Positions 27,956 through 35,907 of a stretch of 64,000 bases of DNA are shown here, piece by piece; the first letter of the stretch is position 1; each line of letters starts with the position of its first letter. This DNA comes from Acidobacteriota bacterium (GTDB taxonomy: Bacteria; Acidobacteriota; Terriglobia; Acidiferrales; UBA7541): contig JABCYZ010000008.1 of assembly GCA_013289955.1 (NCBI GenBank), positions 62,001 through 126,000 on the forward strand. The letters run 5' to 3'. Made by a program: the position numbers and the translations under genes. The notes under the pieces are model-generated. The model was not told the origin of the DNA, searched no databases, and was given only the letters and a program-made list of their open reading frames with translations.

Positions 27956-27988
27956 GGTCCCAGGTTCCAAATCCTGGCGGGCCCACCA
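27943..27988 (+). other. Half-tRNA carried by the island (positions 32 to CCA)
   Basis: Reads as the 3' half of a tRNA: a 7-base loop and 3' arm of the anticodon stem, a five-base variable loop TGGTC, T-stem CCAGG/CCTGG, seven acceptor bases CGGGCCC, discriminator A and encoded CCA. The T-loop has 8 bases (TTCCAAAT) instead of 7. The D arm and 5' acceptor are absent on the left, where chromosomal sequence begins, so no functional tRNA is made. The ASL resembles that of tRNA-Asn. It is best read as the part of attP that would restore a tRNA in the element's usual host site. Confidence 0.75.
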
Positions 27989-28003
27989 ACTAAGCCCTTT
28001 GGA

Positions 28004-29128
28004 TTATTGTAAATAGGTGGTGTGATTTCGGGAGGCCCCGCGGGTTGTATCACCTGTTGTAACACCTTCCAGCCGCCCGACCGCCGCCGCGAGGTGCTTG
28101 TCGGCCAGGTGCGTGTACCGCATGGTGGTCTGCACATTCTGGTGCCGCATCAATCGGCAGACGGTGAAAATGTCCACGCCGCTCATCACTAGCCGACTGG
28201 CGAACGTGTGCCGCAGGTCGTGCCAGTGGAAGTCGCCCAGCGCGGCCGCTTTCAGGACCGCCAGCCACCAGCCGCGGTGCTGGTGGTAGTCGTTTGCCGG
28301 GCACACGAACTCTGATTTAGGCGCGAGGGCCTTAAGGTCTTGGAGCGCGCGGCGTGCCTTGGCGTTGATCGGGATGTGCTGGTCCTTGCCGCCCTTGGGC
28401 CGCACGACCTTGATGTCGTTACGGGCGAGGTCAACGTTCGGCCACCGCAGCCCGTACTGTTCGCTCCACCGTATGCCGGTGTGGAGAGCCAGGTCAATCT
28501 CAGGTTCCTTGTCAGGGTACAAGTTGCCGAGGGCTTCACGGAGCTGGCTCTCCTCATTCTTCATGCACGGCAGGGAGAACTGATTCAGATACCGCACGCG
28601 CTCGTTATTTTCTTTCTGCATCCTCACGAGCCGCCCTGGATTCTCCGTGACCTTCTTGTTCTCAAGGGCGATCTTGAACGCGTGGCTGATCGCGACGCGA
28701 AACCGGTTGAATGTTGCTGGGACCTCCGAGTGGCCGCTCAGCTTCTCGGCAATTTCCGAGCTGGTGAGGCTGTCGGCGGCTCGCTTGGGGAACCAGCCCT
28801 TCACGATCTCGTAGTTGCCGGGCTTGAACTGCTTGTCTGGATGGTTGATCTTGAATCTGTCGCGCGCGCGTTGAATGGCGTCGTCCACGATCTCCTCAAT
28901 CGAGACGCCGCTGGCGGGGAAGAAGCGGCGCTCGGCCACCTCGGTCCGCCGCTTCGCGCAGACCTTTATCGCCAGCGCCTTTGACGGGCCGACCGCCTCG
29001 ACGCGTACCTTGCCGCCGCCGTCGGAGAAGCGGATGTACCAGGTCTTGCCGCGCCGAAAGACGCCACGCTCGCTCCTGTCTTTCTTCCACTGGCCTCGCT
29101 TGGGTTGGCTGCTGCGGTTGCCCTTCAT
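28004..29128 (-). CDS. Tyrosine-type site-specific integrase of the island
   Basis: A 374-residue tyrosine recombinase. The N-terminal arm/SAM-like region is basic. The catalytic domain shows Arg I in ALHTGIRWSEQYGL, the HxLR box HDLRHTFASRLVMSG and the nucleophile Tyr in TTMRYTHL; a Lys in the beta-hairpin region (VRPKGGKDQHIPI) completes the set. It lies 15 bases from the half-tRNA at the left island end, the usual place. The upstream gene overlaps its start by 4 bases. It reads toward tolC, with no terminator seen between them. Confidence 0.94.
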   Translation of the reverse strand: MKGNRSSQPKRGQWKKDRSERGVFRRGKTWYIRFSDGGGKVRVEAVGPSKALAIKVCAKRRTEVAERRFFPASGVSIEEIVDDAIQRARDRFKINHPDKQFKPGNYEIVKGWFPKRAADSLTSSEIAEKLSGHSEVPATFNRFRVAISHAFKIALENKKVTENPGRLVRMQKENNERVRYLNQFSLPCMKNEESQLREALGNLYPDKEPEIDLALHTGIRWSEQYGLRWPNVDLARNDIKVVRPKGGKDQHIPINAKARRALQDLKALAPKSEFVCPANDYHQHRGWWLAVLKAAALGDFHWHDLRHTFASRLVMSGVDIFTVCRLMRHQNVQTTMRYTHLADKHLAAAVGRLEGVTTGDTTRGASRNHTTYLQ

Positions 29129-29838
29129 TTTTTCCTCCTCCGCCGCTTTCGGAAGTTATTGACGCTGATCGCTACCGCGCACCGGTGCGAGCAGAACTTC
29201 GCGTCACGCCTGCCCGCAACAAAATATGGGGTAGGGCAATCCGGGTTTTGGCACACCTTGGTGCGCTTTTCGGCGAGATCGCGCGTCAGCAGGATTCCCA
29301 TGTAGTTGTCACAACTCGCGGGACACAACTCCATCTGGTTCCCCCTGGCCTGCCAATCGACGGGAAGCAAGTCGTAGCCCAGAGACTTGCTGGAATTCTC
29401 TGGATCGGTGAACAGGCTGGCGTTCTTTTCTTTCCACGCGTCGCGCAACTGAGCTTGCGACAGCCGAAAATTGACTAATGGCATCCAAAACGTTTCTTCC
29501 GACTGCGTGGACGCGATCACTCGCTTAGCCGCCTCCATCACCTCGGAGGGCTTCGGCTGCTCTGCAGCCGCACCTGGACCCTGGAGGATGCTTAGCGGGC
29601 CGTAGCGCGACGTGAACATCTTGATCTGGTCGTCCGAGGCGGGGCCGCCGCGTCGCGCGGGATCATAACCGAGGTTGGCGAACGCCACATGCGGTGGGTC
29701 TTTCCATTTGGCGGGGTCTACTGGCAGAGAACTATTCACACCCTTTAGATCTCCGTTCTCGATCTTTAATGTCTTGGCCTGCGGCAATCGCCACCCGGGG
29801 CGAAGTCGGACGTCTAATCTGTAATATGATATTTTCAT
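29125..29838 (-). CDS. CGNR-like zinc-finger protein co-encoded with the integrase
   Basis: A 237-residue protein with a C-terminal zinc-binding motif: CQNPDC, a spacer ending AGRRDAKFC, then SHRCA, followed by a basic tail of Arg and Lys. This resembles the CGNR/treble-clef type found at the C-terminus of some bacterial regulators. The rest of the protein (about 1-185) was not recognised. It overlaps the integrase start by 4 bases, so the two are made together; a role as recombination directionality or DNA-binding cofactor, or as a regulator of the element, is inference. The start at 29838 is set by the strong promoter directly upstream, which would give a leaderless mRNA; a longer frame to 29934 crosses that promoter. 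Confidence 0.7.
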   Translation of the reverse strand: MKISYYRLDVRLRPGWRLPQAKTLKIENGDLKGVNSSLPVDPAKWKDPPHVAFANLGYDPARRGGPASDDQIKMFTSRYGPLSILQGPGAAAEQPKPSEVMEAAKRVIASTQSEETFWMPLVNFRLSQAQLRDAWKEKNASLFTDPENSSKSLGYDLLPVDWQARGNQMELCPASCDNYMGILLTRDLAEKRTKVCQNPDCPTPYFVAGRRDAKFCSHRCAVAISVNNFRKRRRRKK

Positions 29839-29844
29839 AAACGT

Positions 29845-29873
29845 ATTGTAATAAATTACTGAAAGGCTGTAAA
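29845..29873 (-). promoter_or_regulatory. Sigma-70-type promoter of the integrase operon
   Basis: On the minus strand TTTACA (29868-29873) and TACAAT (29845-29850) are separated by exactly 17 bases. The predicted start of transcription falls on or within a few bases of the ATG at 29838, implying a leaderless transcript; no Shine-Dalgarno site is present between. Confidence 0.6.
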
Positions 29874-30012
29874 TAGGCAAGTTTCTCTCGATACGTCGAC
29901 CTGGGAACTCAACTAGCTGTAATACGATAATCACCTAGATTGTGCAGACCGTAAAACGGCGATGGCCCTAACCGGGCCCGCTATTTATTATTGCCTCTGG
30001 AGGAGATCACTG

Positions 30013-30186
30013 ATGAACAACGAAATTAGCGTTCGCGAGGCCGTCAAGCTGACGGGTTATTCTCGCCAACAGATTTACAACCTCATCGTCGGCGAGCGCA
30101 TTCCTGCCCGGCGGGAGGGCCATGAGTACCGCATCGACCGGCCCGCCCTGCTCCACTATCGGCAGAAGTCCGCACGCAGGAAGTAA
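30013..30186 (+). CDS. Excisionase-type helix-turn-helix protein
   Basis: A 57-residue MerR-like winged helix: ISVREAVKLTGYSRQQIYNL, then RIPARREGHEYRIDRPAL, the pattern of DNA-binding excisionase-family proteins. GGAGGAGATCACTG precedes the ATG. It is divergent from the integrase operon, sharing a 175-base control region. Likely role: excision directionality and/or control of the integrase promoter. Confidence 0.85.
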   Translation: MNNEISVREAVKLTGYSRQQIYNLIVGERIPARREGHEYRIDRPALLHYRQKSARRK

Positions 30187-30510
30187 GGCCGTGTCCGCCC
30201 ACGCGACCGCTGGCGAACCTCGCGGAGTCCCCAGCCGCGAGGCTGGCGGCCCGTGGCTTGCGCGACCGGGTCACGCGCCCCGAGCCGCTGAAAAACCGCC
30301 GCCCAACGTGCGGTAGAAATTTTTTTTGATGCAGCATCCGGCAAGAGAATTTTTTTCATCCGGTGAAAGTCACGAAGAACCCAACGGGGGACCCCACAAC
30401 AGGGCCGCCACCGGGTCTCCCATGTGTCTGGCCGAATTGCGGCCTCTTTTCCAAGAACATTTAATTGTGCAAACACCTCCCGCCACGAGTCGATGATGTT
30501 TTTCCTAAGG

Positions 30511-30640
30511 GGGGTCCCAAGTTTTCGCAGCGCTTCACAAAACCGAAAAGGGGTCCCAGCCTTCTCTGTGCCATCTCGCAAGCTGAAAAGTGGACCCGGC
30601 GCTCAGATCGCCTCTCGTTCTCCCTAAAGGGGTGCCCCCC
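30511..30640. repeat. Four units spaced 39-40 bases, each starting GGGGTCCC-like
   Basis: GGGGTCCC at 30511 and 30550, GTGGACCC at 30590 and GGGGTGCC at 30629 are spaced 39, 40 and 39 bases. The three preceding ends read AAAA or AAA before the G-run (GAAAA, GAAAA, TAAA). The unit interiors differ, so this is not a simple tandem duplication or a CRISPR array. Function unknown. Confidence 0.5.
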
Positions 30641-30641
30641 C

Positions 30642-30692
30642 GTTTCCGAATCCCGGTCGGAGTCACCATTGCTCCGAGACTCGGGTCCCGGC
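30642..30692. repeat. Dispersed intergenic repeat, copy 1
   Basis: Shares TTTCCGAATCCCG, GAGTCAC and CTCGGGTCCC in the same order and nearly the same spacing with 35689-35740. Imperfect, about 50 bases, in intergenic DNA of the island. Confidence 0.6.
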
Positions 30693-30715
30693 GGCTTGCC
30701 AGAGGGCAATGGGCC

Positions 30716-31894
30716 TCATTCTTTTGGCCAACGCGCAGGCCTTCGTACCTCAGGCGGCAGCTTTGTAGAATCATTACCCCAAGCTGAGTCTACCTGCTCC
30801 CAAGTGAGTGCACTCACCTTGCTGAGGTTCGCCCCCTGCATGTACGCCCCATGGAGGTGCGCCTGGAGGAGATCCGCACCGCTAAGGTTCGCCCCGCGGA
30901 GGTTCGCCTCGCTAAGCTCTGCCGAGCCAAGTTCCGCCCCGTGGAGGTCTGCCTTGTCGAGCTGTGCTTGATTGAGGGTCGCTCCCAAGAGGAACGCCGC
31001 ACTAAGGTCTGCCCCGGAGAGGTTTGCCCCTCTAAGGTCGGTCTCGTTGAGGTCCGCTTGACTGAGGTCTGCCCCGGAGAGCTGTGCCCCCCTAAGATCG
31101 GTGCCACCGAGGCCCGCCCAACTGAGGTCTGCCCCGTGGAGCTCCGCTCGGAAGAGATTTGCTCCGGTCAGGTTTATGACCACCCTCTTGTTGGCTTCAC
31201 GCCTCCCGATAACCGTGAGTATCGCTTGGATATCTTCACGTAGAGTGCGAGTAGCGTCTCGGGGAGCGAATTTGTCACGAGGGGACTCCTTCCGAACGTA
31301 TGCGGTCAGGACCTCCATAATCACCCCATAGTCCCTGTCAGAGTCGCGGGCGATGCGTTCCAACGCGTAGATTCCTCCGAGGCGGACTTCGATCTTCGGG
31401 TTACCTGATGAATCCAAAGCGCCGAGTTGCTCGATCGCCTTCGTGAAGCGATCGGTTATCTGTCCCTCACGGGACAGGTCGAAGGTCTGAACGGATGAAT
31501 ATAAACCTGCAAGGACAAAGACCCCAGCCAGAATTTGCGCCAGCGTCTTTCGTGCCTCGTTCTCGCGGTCAAACCTGTTCTCATCCGTCAGCGCTCTCGA
31601 CCTCGCTACCTGTAATTGTGGAAGTTTCCACAAAAGCCAGATAACGACAATTCCCGCAAATAGCAGTGATATTAGCAGCAGCGGTTGCCTATCCCCCGCG
31701 TGACTTCCGAACACATACGCGTTCCCCGCTAGGTGACGGCGCCCAACAAGGTGCGCTACCTCGACCGCGCAGACGATCAAGCCACCCACACCGATAATGA
31801 TCACCGCGGGGTTCCAGAAAACCTTGCCACGCCTTGAAAAGGGTGGCGACTCGGGCTGCTTAGCCCAGACCGGAACTCGTTTCCCTTTACCCAT
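30716..31894 (-). CDS. Membrane-anchored pentapeptide-repeat protein
   Basis: A 392-residue protein with three hydrophobic helices (about 28-50, 72-92 and 117-136). A linker typical of this architecture follows: ITDRFTKAIEQLGALDS and EVRLGGIYALERIARDSDRD. About 25 pentapeptide repeats of the A(D/N)LxX type form a right-handed beta-helix at about 240-370 (GANLFRAELHGADLSWAGL and on). Some soluble relatives mimic DNA and protect gyrase, but membrane-anchored forms of this type have no assigned function. Its promoter side faces a 120-base gap. Confidence 0.87.
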   Translation of the reverse strand: MGKGKRVPVWAKQPESPPFSRRGKVFWNPAVIIIGVGGLIVCAVEVAHLVGRRHLAGNAYVFGSHAGDRQPLLLISLLFAGIVVIWLLWKLPQLQVARSRALTDENRFDRENEARKTLAQILAGVFVLAGLYSSVQTFDLSREGQITDRFTKAIEQLGALDSSGNPKIEVRLGGIYALERIARDSDRDYGVIMEVLTAYVRKESPRDKFAPRDATRTLREDIQAILTVIGRREANKRVVINLTGANLFRAELHGADLSWAGLGGTDLRGAQLSGADLSQADLNETDLRGANLSGADLSAAFLLGATLNQAQLDKADLHGAELGSAELSEANLRGANLSGADLLQAHLHGAYMQGANLSKVSALTWEQVDSAWGNDSTKLPPEVRRPARWPKE

Positions 31895-32013
31895 CGTCCC
31901 GGAGTGTAGCCTATCAGCTAACCGAACAACATGAATGATCTATAAGCGGGGGCGCCAACATCTCCCGGCACCTCGAGTCGGCGGGCTCGGACCGCATCAC
32001 CGCGGCGATTATG

Positions 32014-32769
32014 TTATTCCGCCTTAGGCTCAGGCGCGGGCGGTTTCTGCAGATTCTGCCAAGTAAGCGCTGCAGCGAAATATGTAAGCGCCCCCACTCC
32101 TGCAGCTAGCCAGCGCCAGAAGCCGAACTCTAAGAGGCTCTCTGTTGTGTAGAACGAAAAGTCGTCGCCCGGCATGGGGATATATACTGTTTTATTGTGC
32201 CCGAGGTTGTCGGTGATGCTTACAGGCATGAGCTCAGGAGAGGCGTAAGCGAACAGCGCTAGGATTGCCAAGCTGATTCCGATTGCATAAGCAACTGGTA
32301 CAAAAGACAGCGGGCGTGCGCGAAAAAAACGTCGTACCGGCACAATCAACCGAATTGCCACCGGAAGAAGTAAGAGCACCCCGATAATCCGACTAGTTAA
32401 GTTGGGGGGCCCGTACCCCATGACACCGTAACAAAAATGGATCACCGCCATCGAGACGATCCCTAAGGTTGGAATAACAGTCGCTGCCCCGGATGCGTAT
32501 CCTATAGCGTATAGGTACACGAGATAGGTGGGAATCGCTGCCGCTGCAAGTAAATAGCCCGTAAATGCGCAGACGTTGATGATGGTTCCGAAACGGCTCA
32601 AAGGTGTGGACGCAGAAAAGAGAAAGTGATATGGAGTCAGCCTTGAAAACAACCAGAGAGGTATCGCGGTTGCGGCTGAGGCCAGGATGCAGGCTCTTGC
32701 AGCTGCTCTCGTTACGCCACGGGCGACGTCTTCGGCCATCTCGTCTACCGAGTTCTCTAGCGAACCCAC
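32014..32769 (-). CDS. Multi-pass membrane protein, unknown
   Basis: A 251-residue protein with about five hydrophobic helices (28-44, 63-86, 90-118, 127-147, 157-180) and one near the C-terminus (215-238), followed by a Pro/Lys/Glu tail. A polar stretch at about 183-212 (ITDNLGHNKTVYIPMPGDDF) would lie between the last two helices. No family was recognised. The start is a GTG without a clear ribosome site; ATG ten codons later is an alternative. Same orientation as, and 119 bases before, the pentapeptide protein. Confidence 0.6.
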   Translation of the reverse strand: MGSLENSVDEMAEDVARGVTRAAARACILASAATAIPLWLFSRLTPYHFLFSASTPLSRFGTIINVCAFTGYLLAAAAIPTYLVYLYAIGYASGAATVIPTLGIVSMAVIHFCYGVMGYGPPNLTSRIIGVLLLLPVAIRLIVPVRRFFRARPLSFVPVAYAIGISLAILALFAYASPELMPVSITDNLGHNKTVYIPMPGDDFSFYTTESLLEFGFWRWLAAGVGALTYFAAALTWQNLQKPPAPEPKAE

Positions 32770-32885
32770 ACCAAAAGAATCCCGAATTATAGGTGCACTG
32801 TTTTGTTCAGTAAAGACTTAACGTCGTCACTAAACGAGTCGCCCCGCCTGCGGTGGCCCACTGAGGGCCCTCGAACCCGAGTCCC

Positions 32886-32942
32886 AGGGCTCGGGCCGCA
32901 CGCCTGTCAAGAATTCCCTGCGGCAGCCTCCGGGGCTCCGCA
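32886..32942. repeat. Dispersed intergenic repeat, second type, copy 1
   Basis: GGCTCGGGCC, then CGGCAGCC and GGGCTCCGC, matching 35605-35660 in order and spacing (23 versus 25 bases between the first two blocks). The surrounding 32820-33022 has no gene. Confidence 0.5.
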
Positions 32943-33022
32943 CCCGGGCCGCGTAATCTATACGGGAGAACCGCACGTCGCGCCCCGTGGGTCGGCCTCC
33001 GAGGCATGACAAGCAGCTGGAC

Positions 33023-35320
33023 CTATTTGTGCTCGCGCTCGCCGCACGGGCAGCGCTTCACGATGTGGTTCTTCGCCTCGCTGGTGCTGGGCAAAAAGGG
33101 ACTGTCCGCGCCCGGCGCATAGGTGGCGATAACCTGATGTTTGCCGACTTTCAAGCCAGTCGTTTCCCAAGTCGCGCGCCCCTTGGCGTCGAGAGTCACT
33201 GGCGCTCCCACCCTCATTCCATCAACGGCGAATTGCACCGTTCCACTCGGACGGTCAAGGGCCTCCGGGCCGTTTGCTGAAACAAACGCTGAGAAGGTTA
33301 CCGATTCCCCGAGCTGCGATGGTTCCGGATCATCGGTCAGGCTGGTCGTCGTGGAGTCTTCTAGGATGCGCTGTGTCACGAGGTATGTCGTGGCGAAGCC
33401 GGTATTGCCCGTGGTCCGCACATCGAAAATGCAGTCCGCGCGCCGGTTCGGGTCCGCCACTCTCCGGCACGCCGCCTCGGCGATCTCCAGACTAGTCGGC
33501 TCAACCGGCTTCGTCTCCGGAACAACGCATGGCGCCTTCTCCAGCGGCCAGCTCTTGTCCGTAAACGTATCCGTCGAAGTACCGGGCGCGTAGTCGAACA
33601 AGCTATCCTTCTTCGTGACCCGCCAGGCGTCCGCGAATTTGTGGTATAGGTCGTTATAACGCTGAGGCAACGCGGCCGGCATGGGTCCAATCGATGCGCC
33701 GTTTGGCAGTGCCGGTATCCAACTGCCGTTAGGAATCGGGCCAGCAATTCCGCCGAGCAAAACCCCGCCGCCGTTCGGGTCGACGAGCCCCGCGTTGCTG
33801 ACATCCACGTTGAGGTACCACTTGCTATACGTCGTCCAAAACTGCGGCGTCACGAACAATATTTTCCCGTCGGCAAAATCAATCTCGAGATCACCGCCCG
33901 TCAACGACTGCACGACGCGTCCTCCGTTGCCGAGGTTGATTCCGTACGGGCCGAGCGCTGTCAGCACACCGTCGATGCGCAGTTGCAGCCCCGTGGGATC
34001 GGGTACTCCGCTCAAGTTCGGCTCATAAGTGATGCGGTGCTCGCCCACGCGAGCGGCCACGGCTGTATTGAGGCTGACGCACGTGCTCAACCCGTCGTGC
34101 GCATCCGTGCCGAGGGCAGTAGTAGCAATCGGTGTCTGCCGTGTCTGAATTTCTGCTCCGTCGGTATCCCGAAGAGAAATGAACTCTCCAGCGCCCTGAA
34201 AATCGTAATGCGTTCCGTCGGCGGTAGTGATGTGCGGATCGCCCTCGATCCGAGTGGGGCCGCACGTGGCGGTGTGGGCGGGTGTGGCATTTGTCTCCAT
34301 AAACTCGATCCTCGGCGATCCTGGGTAAGGACAACAAACGAGCTGTGTGGGGCTACCAGTCACGTCGGCCAAGTTGAGATTATTGGATTCGCCCGTAAAG
34401 CTTCGGTCTAGACAGGTCGGGGCATTCGAGGTTCCATCCGTTATGCTGGTTTCCACGTCGATGGTTGATCCGGGGTTAAAAACTGCCTGGCTGCCGCTGT
34501 TACCGAACACGTTGAATTCGGCAACATCCCAGCTTTGTCCCAAATCGAGGGCGCTGTCCGAGTTTGTTGCCGTGAGAGTGCCACTGCCGTTATCCACAAT
34601 AGCGGTATCCGTGCCGCCTGCCGTTCCACCCGTCACAGTCATCTGACCCAGGCTCGTGATGGTCACCGGGCTGAGCGGCACATCCTGGCTGTTCAAAAAG
34701 CAGTCGCCAACGTCTGGGGACCACCCGCTCGGGCAGGTTGCTCCGCCGTAGGGGACGAGCCAGTATTGGATGCCTCCGCAGGCCGGGCAAAACGGAGGGG
34801 GTGAGTTGTTACCGTATACGAACTGTGCCCAACCCTGGCACGTCGATGGGTTCGCGGCACCTGTGCAGAGGTTCACGGTGGTACTGTTTGAGAAGGGCCT
34901 GCTATTCAGCTGGAGGGAAAAGGAATTCGCCAAGCCGTTAACGCTGTCCGTTTCACTCGCAACCCCATTGGTGCTCAAAAACGAACCCACAGCCAAGGTT
35001 ATCGTGCCAGTAGATTCCGCCGACCAGTCAGTCGCGCCACCTCCGCCCACAGTCGGCGGATTCCCGCCTCTTCGCTGAGGATGAAGCGGCGGTATCGTTA
35101 GGTTTGAGCATGGGACCTCCTGCCATTCTCTGTTTGGATACGAAGCCTGGAAACATCCCTTTTTCGGCAGCGGGATCCGCACCATGGTCTTGCGCCAAGC
35201 CACGCGCTCCGCGGCCTGCGGGTTTGCCGCCTGCTTGGTCTCCTGCGCTCGGCAGAGGTTGGCGCTCACTGTCAACACCAAAGTCGCACCGATGAACCAG
35301 GAATGCCTGCGGTTGAACAT
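33023..35320 (-). CDS. Secreted protein with von Willebrand type D and Ig-like domains
   Basis: A 765-residue exported protein. It has a signal peptide (WFIGATLVLTVSANLCRA), then a beta-rich region of about 70-320 with Ser/Thr/Asn bias and several cysteines. A von Willebrand factor type D-like domain lies at about 345-510 and begins CGPTRIEGDPHITTADGTHY. A C-terminal bacterial Ig-like repeat (about 665-755) reads TTTSLTDDPEPSQLGESVTF and GTVQFAVDGM. AAAGGAGAG precedes the ATG. The architecture suggests a surface or matrix protein, perhaps an adhesin. It is the largest cargo gene of the left half and has no operon partner. Confidence 0.82.
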   Translation of the reverse strand: MFNRRHSWFIGATLVLTVSANLCRAQETKQAANPQAAERVAWRKTMVRIPLPKKGCFQASYPNREWQEVPCSNLTIPPLHPQRRGGNPPTVGGGGATDWSAESTGTITLAVGSFLSTNGVASETDSVNGLANSFSLQLNSRPFSNSTTVNLCTGAANPSTCQGWAQFVYGNNSPPPFCPACGGIQYWLVPYGGATCPSGWSPDVGDCFLNSQDVPLSPVTITSLGQMTVTGGTAGGTDTAIVDNGSGTLTATNSDSALDLGQSWDVAEFNVFGNSGSQAVFNPGSTIDVETSITDGTSNAPTCLDRSFTGESNNLNLADVTGSPTQLVCCPYPGSPRIEFMETNATPAHTATCGPTRIEGDPHITTADGTHYDFQGAGEFISLRDTDGAEIQTRQTPIATTALGTDAHDGLSTCVSLNTAVAARVGEHRITYEPNLSGVPDPTGLQLRIDGVLTALGPYGINLGNGGRVVQSLTGGDLEIDFADGKILFVTPQFWTTYSKWYLNVDVSNAGLVDPNGGGVLLGGIAGPIPNGSWIPALPNGASIGPMPAALPQRYNDLYHKFADAWRVTKKDSLFDYAPGTSTDTFTDKSWPLEKAPCVVPETKPVEPTSLEIAEAACRRVADPNRRADCIFDVRTTGNTGFATTYLVTQRILEDSTTTSLTDDPEPSQLGESVTFSAFVSANGPEALDRPSGTVQFAVDGMRVGAPVTLDAKGRATWETTGLKVGKHQVIATYAPGADSPFLPSTSEAKNHIVKRCPCGEREHK

Positions 35321-35907
35321 GGGCTCTCCTTTGCGCGGCGCCTTGAATTTGTGCCGGCGTTGCTCCGCCGCGGACGGTTACGATTGGTTCTATCCACTGG
35401 AGCTAGACGCTGGAGTAGTGAATGAAAAGAACGATTCGTTTCATATCACCTAAACGATTTCGCAAAGTCTACTTGTAGCGAAGACAGTCATTCCGGAGAG
35501 TTATTTAGATTGCTGGCTGCGGGCCACTTGGAGGTAATTTACATACCGTAATCAGGCAAGTGCTTCTAAACTCCCGGGGCCGTAAAACTCCTCACCCACA
35601 AGCGAGGCTCGGGCCTCGCGCGTCACACGGCACAGATTCTCGGCAGCCCCGGTGCTCCGCGGCCGTCTTGAGAGCGGGTATCCTCCCCATTTCCGAATCC
35701 CGTACCGAGTCACGTTCAACTGCCGCTCTCGGGTCCCAGCTTCTGGCTACTAACTTCTGGCTACCGGCTTCCGGGGGCCGTTCCGAACACCATTGTTTAT
35801 CGGGTATGAAGAGGTCTCCTAATTGTGTCAGAGTGATTCTATAATGGATATTAAGCCACTTAAGGATTACGTGGTTGGTTGTATATGCATAGAGATTGTG
35901 AATTAAT
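35321..35907. other. Intergenic stretch with composite repeat
   Basis: 587 bases with no supported gene. 35605-35660 matches the repeat at 32886 and 35689-35740 matches that at 30642, so both repeat types stand together here about 30 bases apart. Downstream, TTCTGGCTA occurs twice (35741-35770). The last 100 bases are AT-rich and probably contain the promoter of the plus-strand gene at 35908. Confidence 0.55.
35605..35740. repeat. Composite dispersed repeat (both types)
   Basis: Left half matches 32886-32942, right half matches 30642-30692, by shared blocks of 8-13 bases in conserved order. This suggests a longer ancestral element of which other copies kept only parts. Confidence 0.55.

Larger units (their letters stand above)
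30187..30715. other. Non-coding repeat-rich stretch of the island
   Basis: 529 bases without a supported gene; frames on both strands are short and of biased composition. It holds an imperfect direct repeat of a T-run followed by CATCCGG (30313-30354), a periodic GGGGTCCC array and one copy of a dispersed repeat (both listed separately). Confidence 0.55.

Noticed and set aside
27901..27990. Complete functional tRNA gene
   Set aside because: Only the part from the anticodon loop to CCA is present; no D arm or 5' acceptor strand pairs with CGGGCCC.
30511..30640. Possible CRISPR array
   Set aside because: Spacing is regular but the repeated words are only about 8 bases and imperfect, and no cas genes are in the window.
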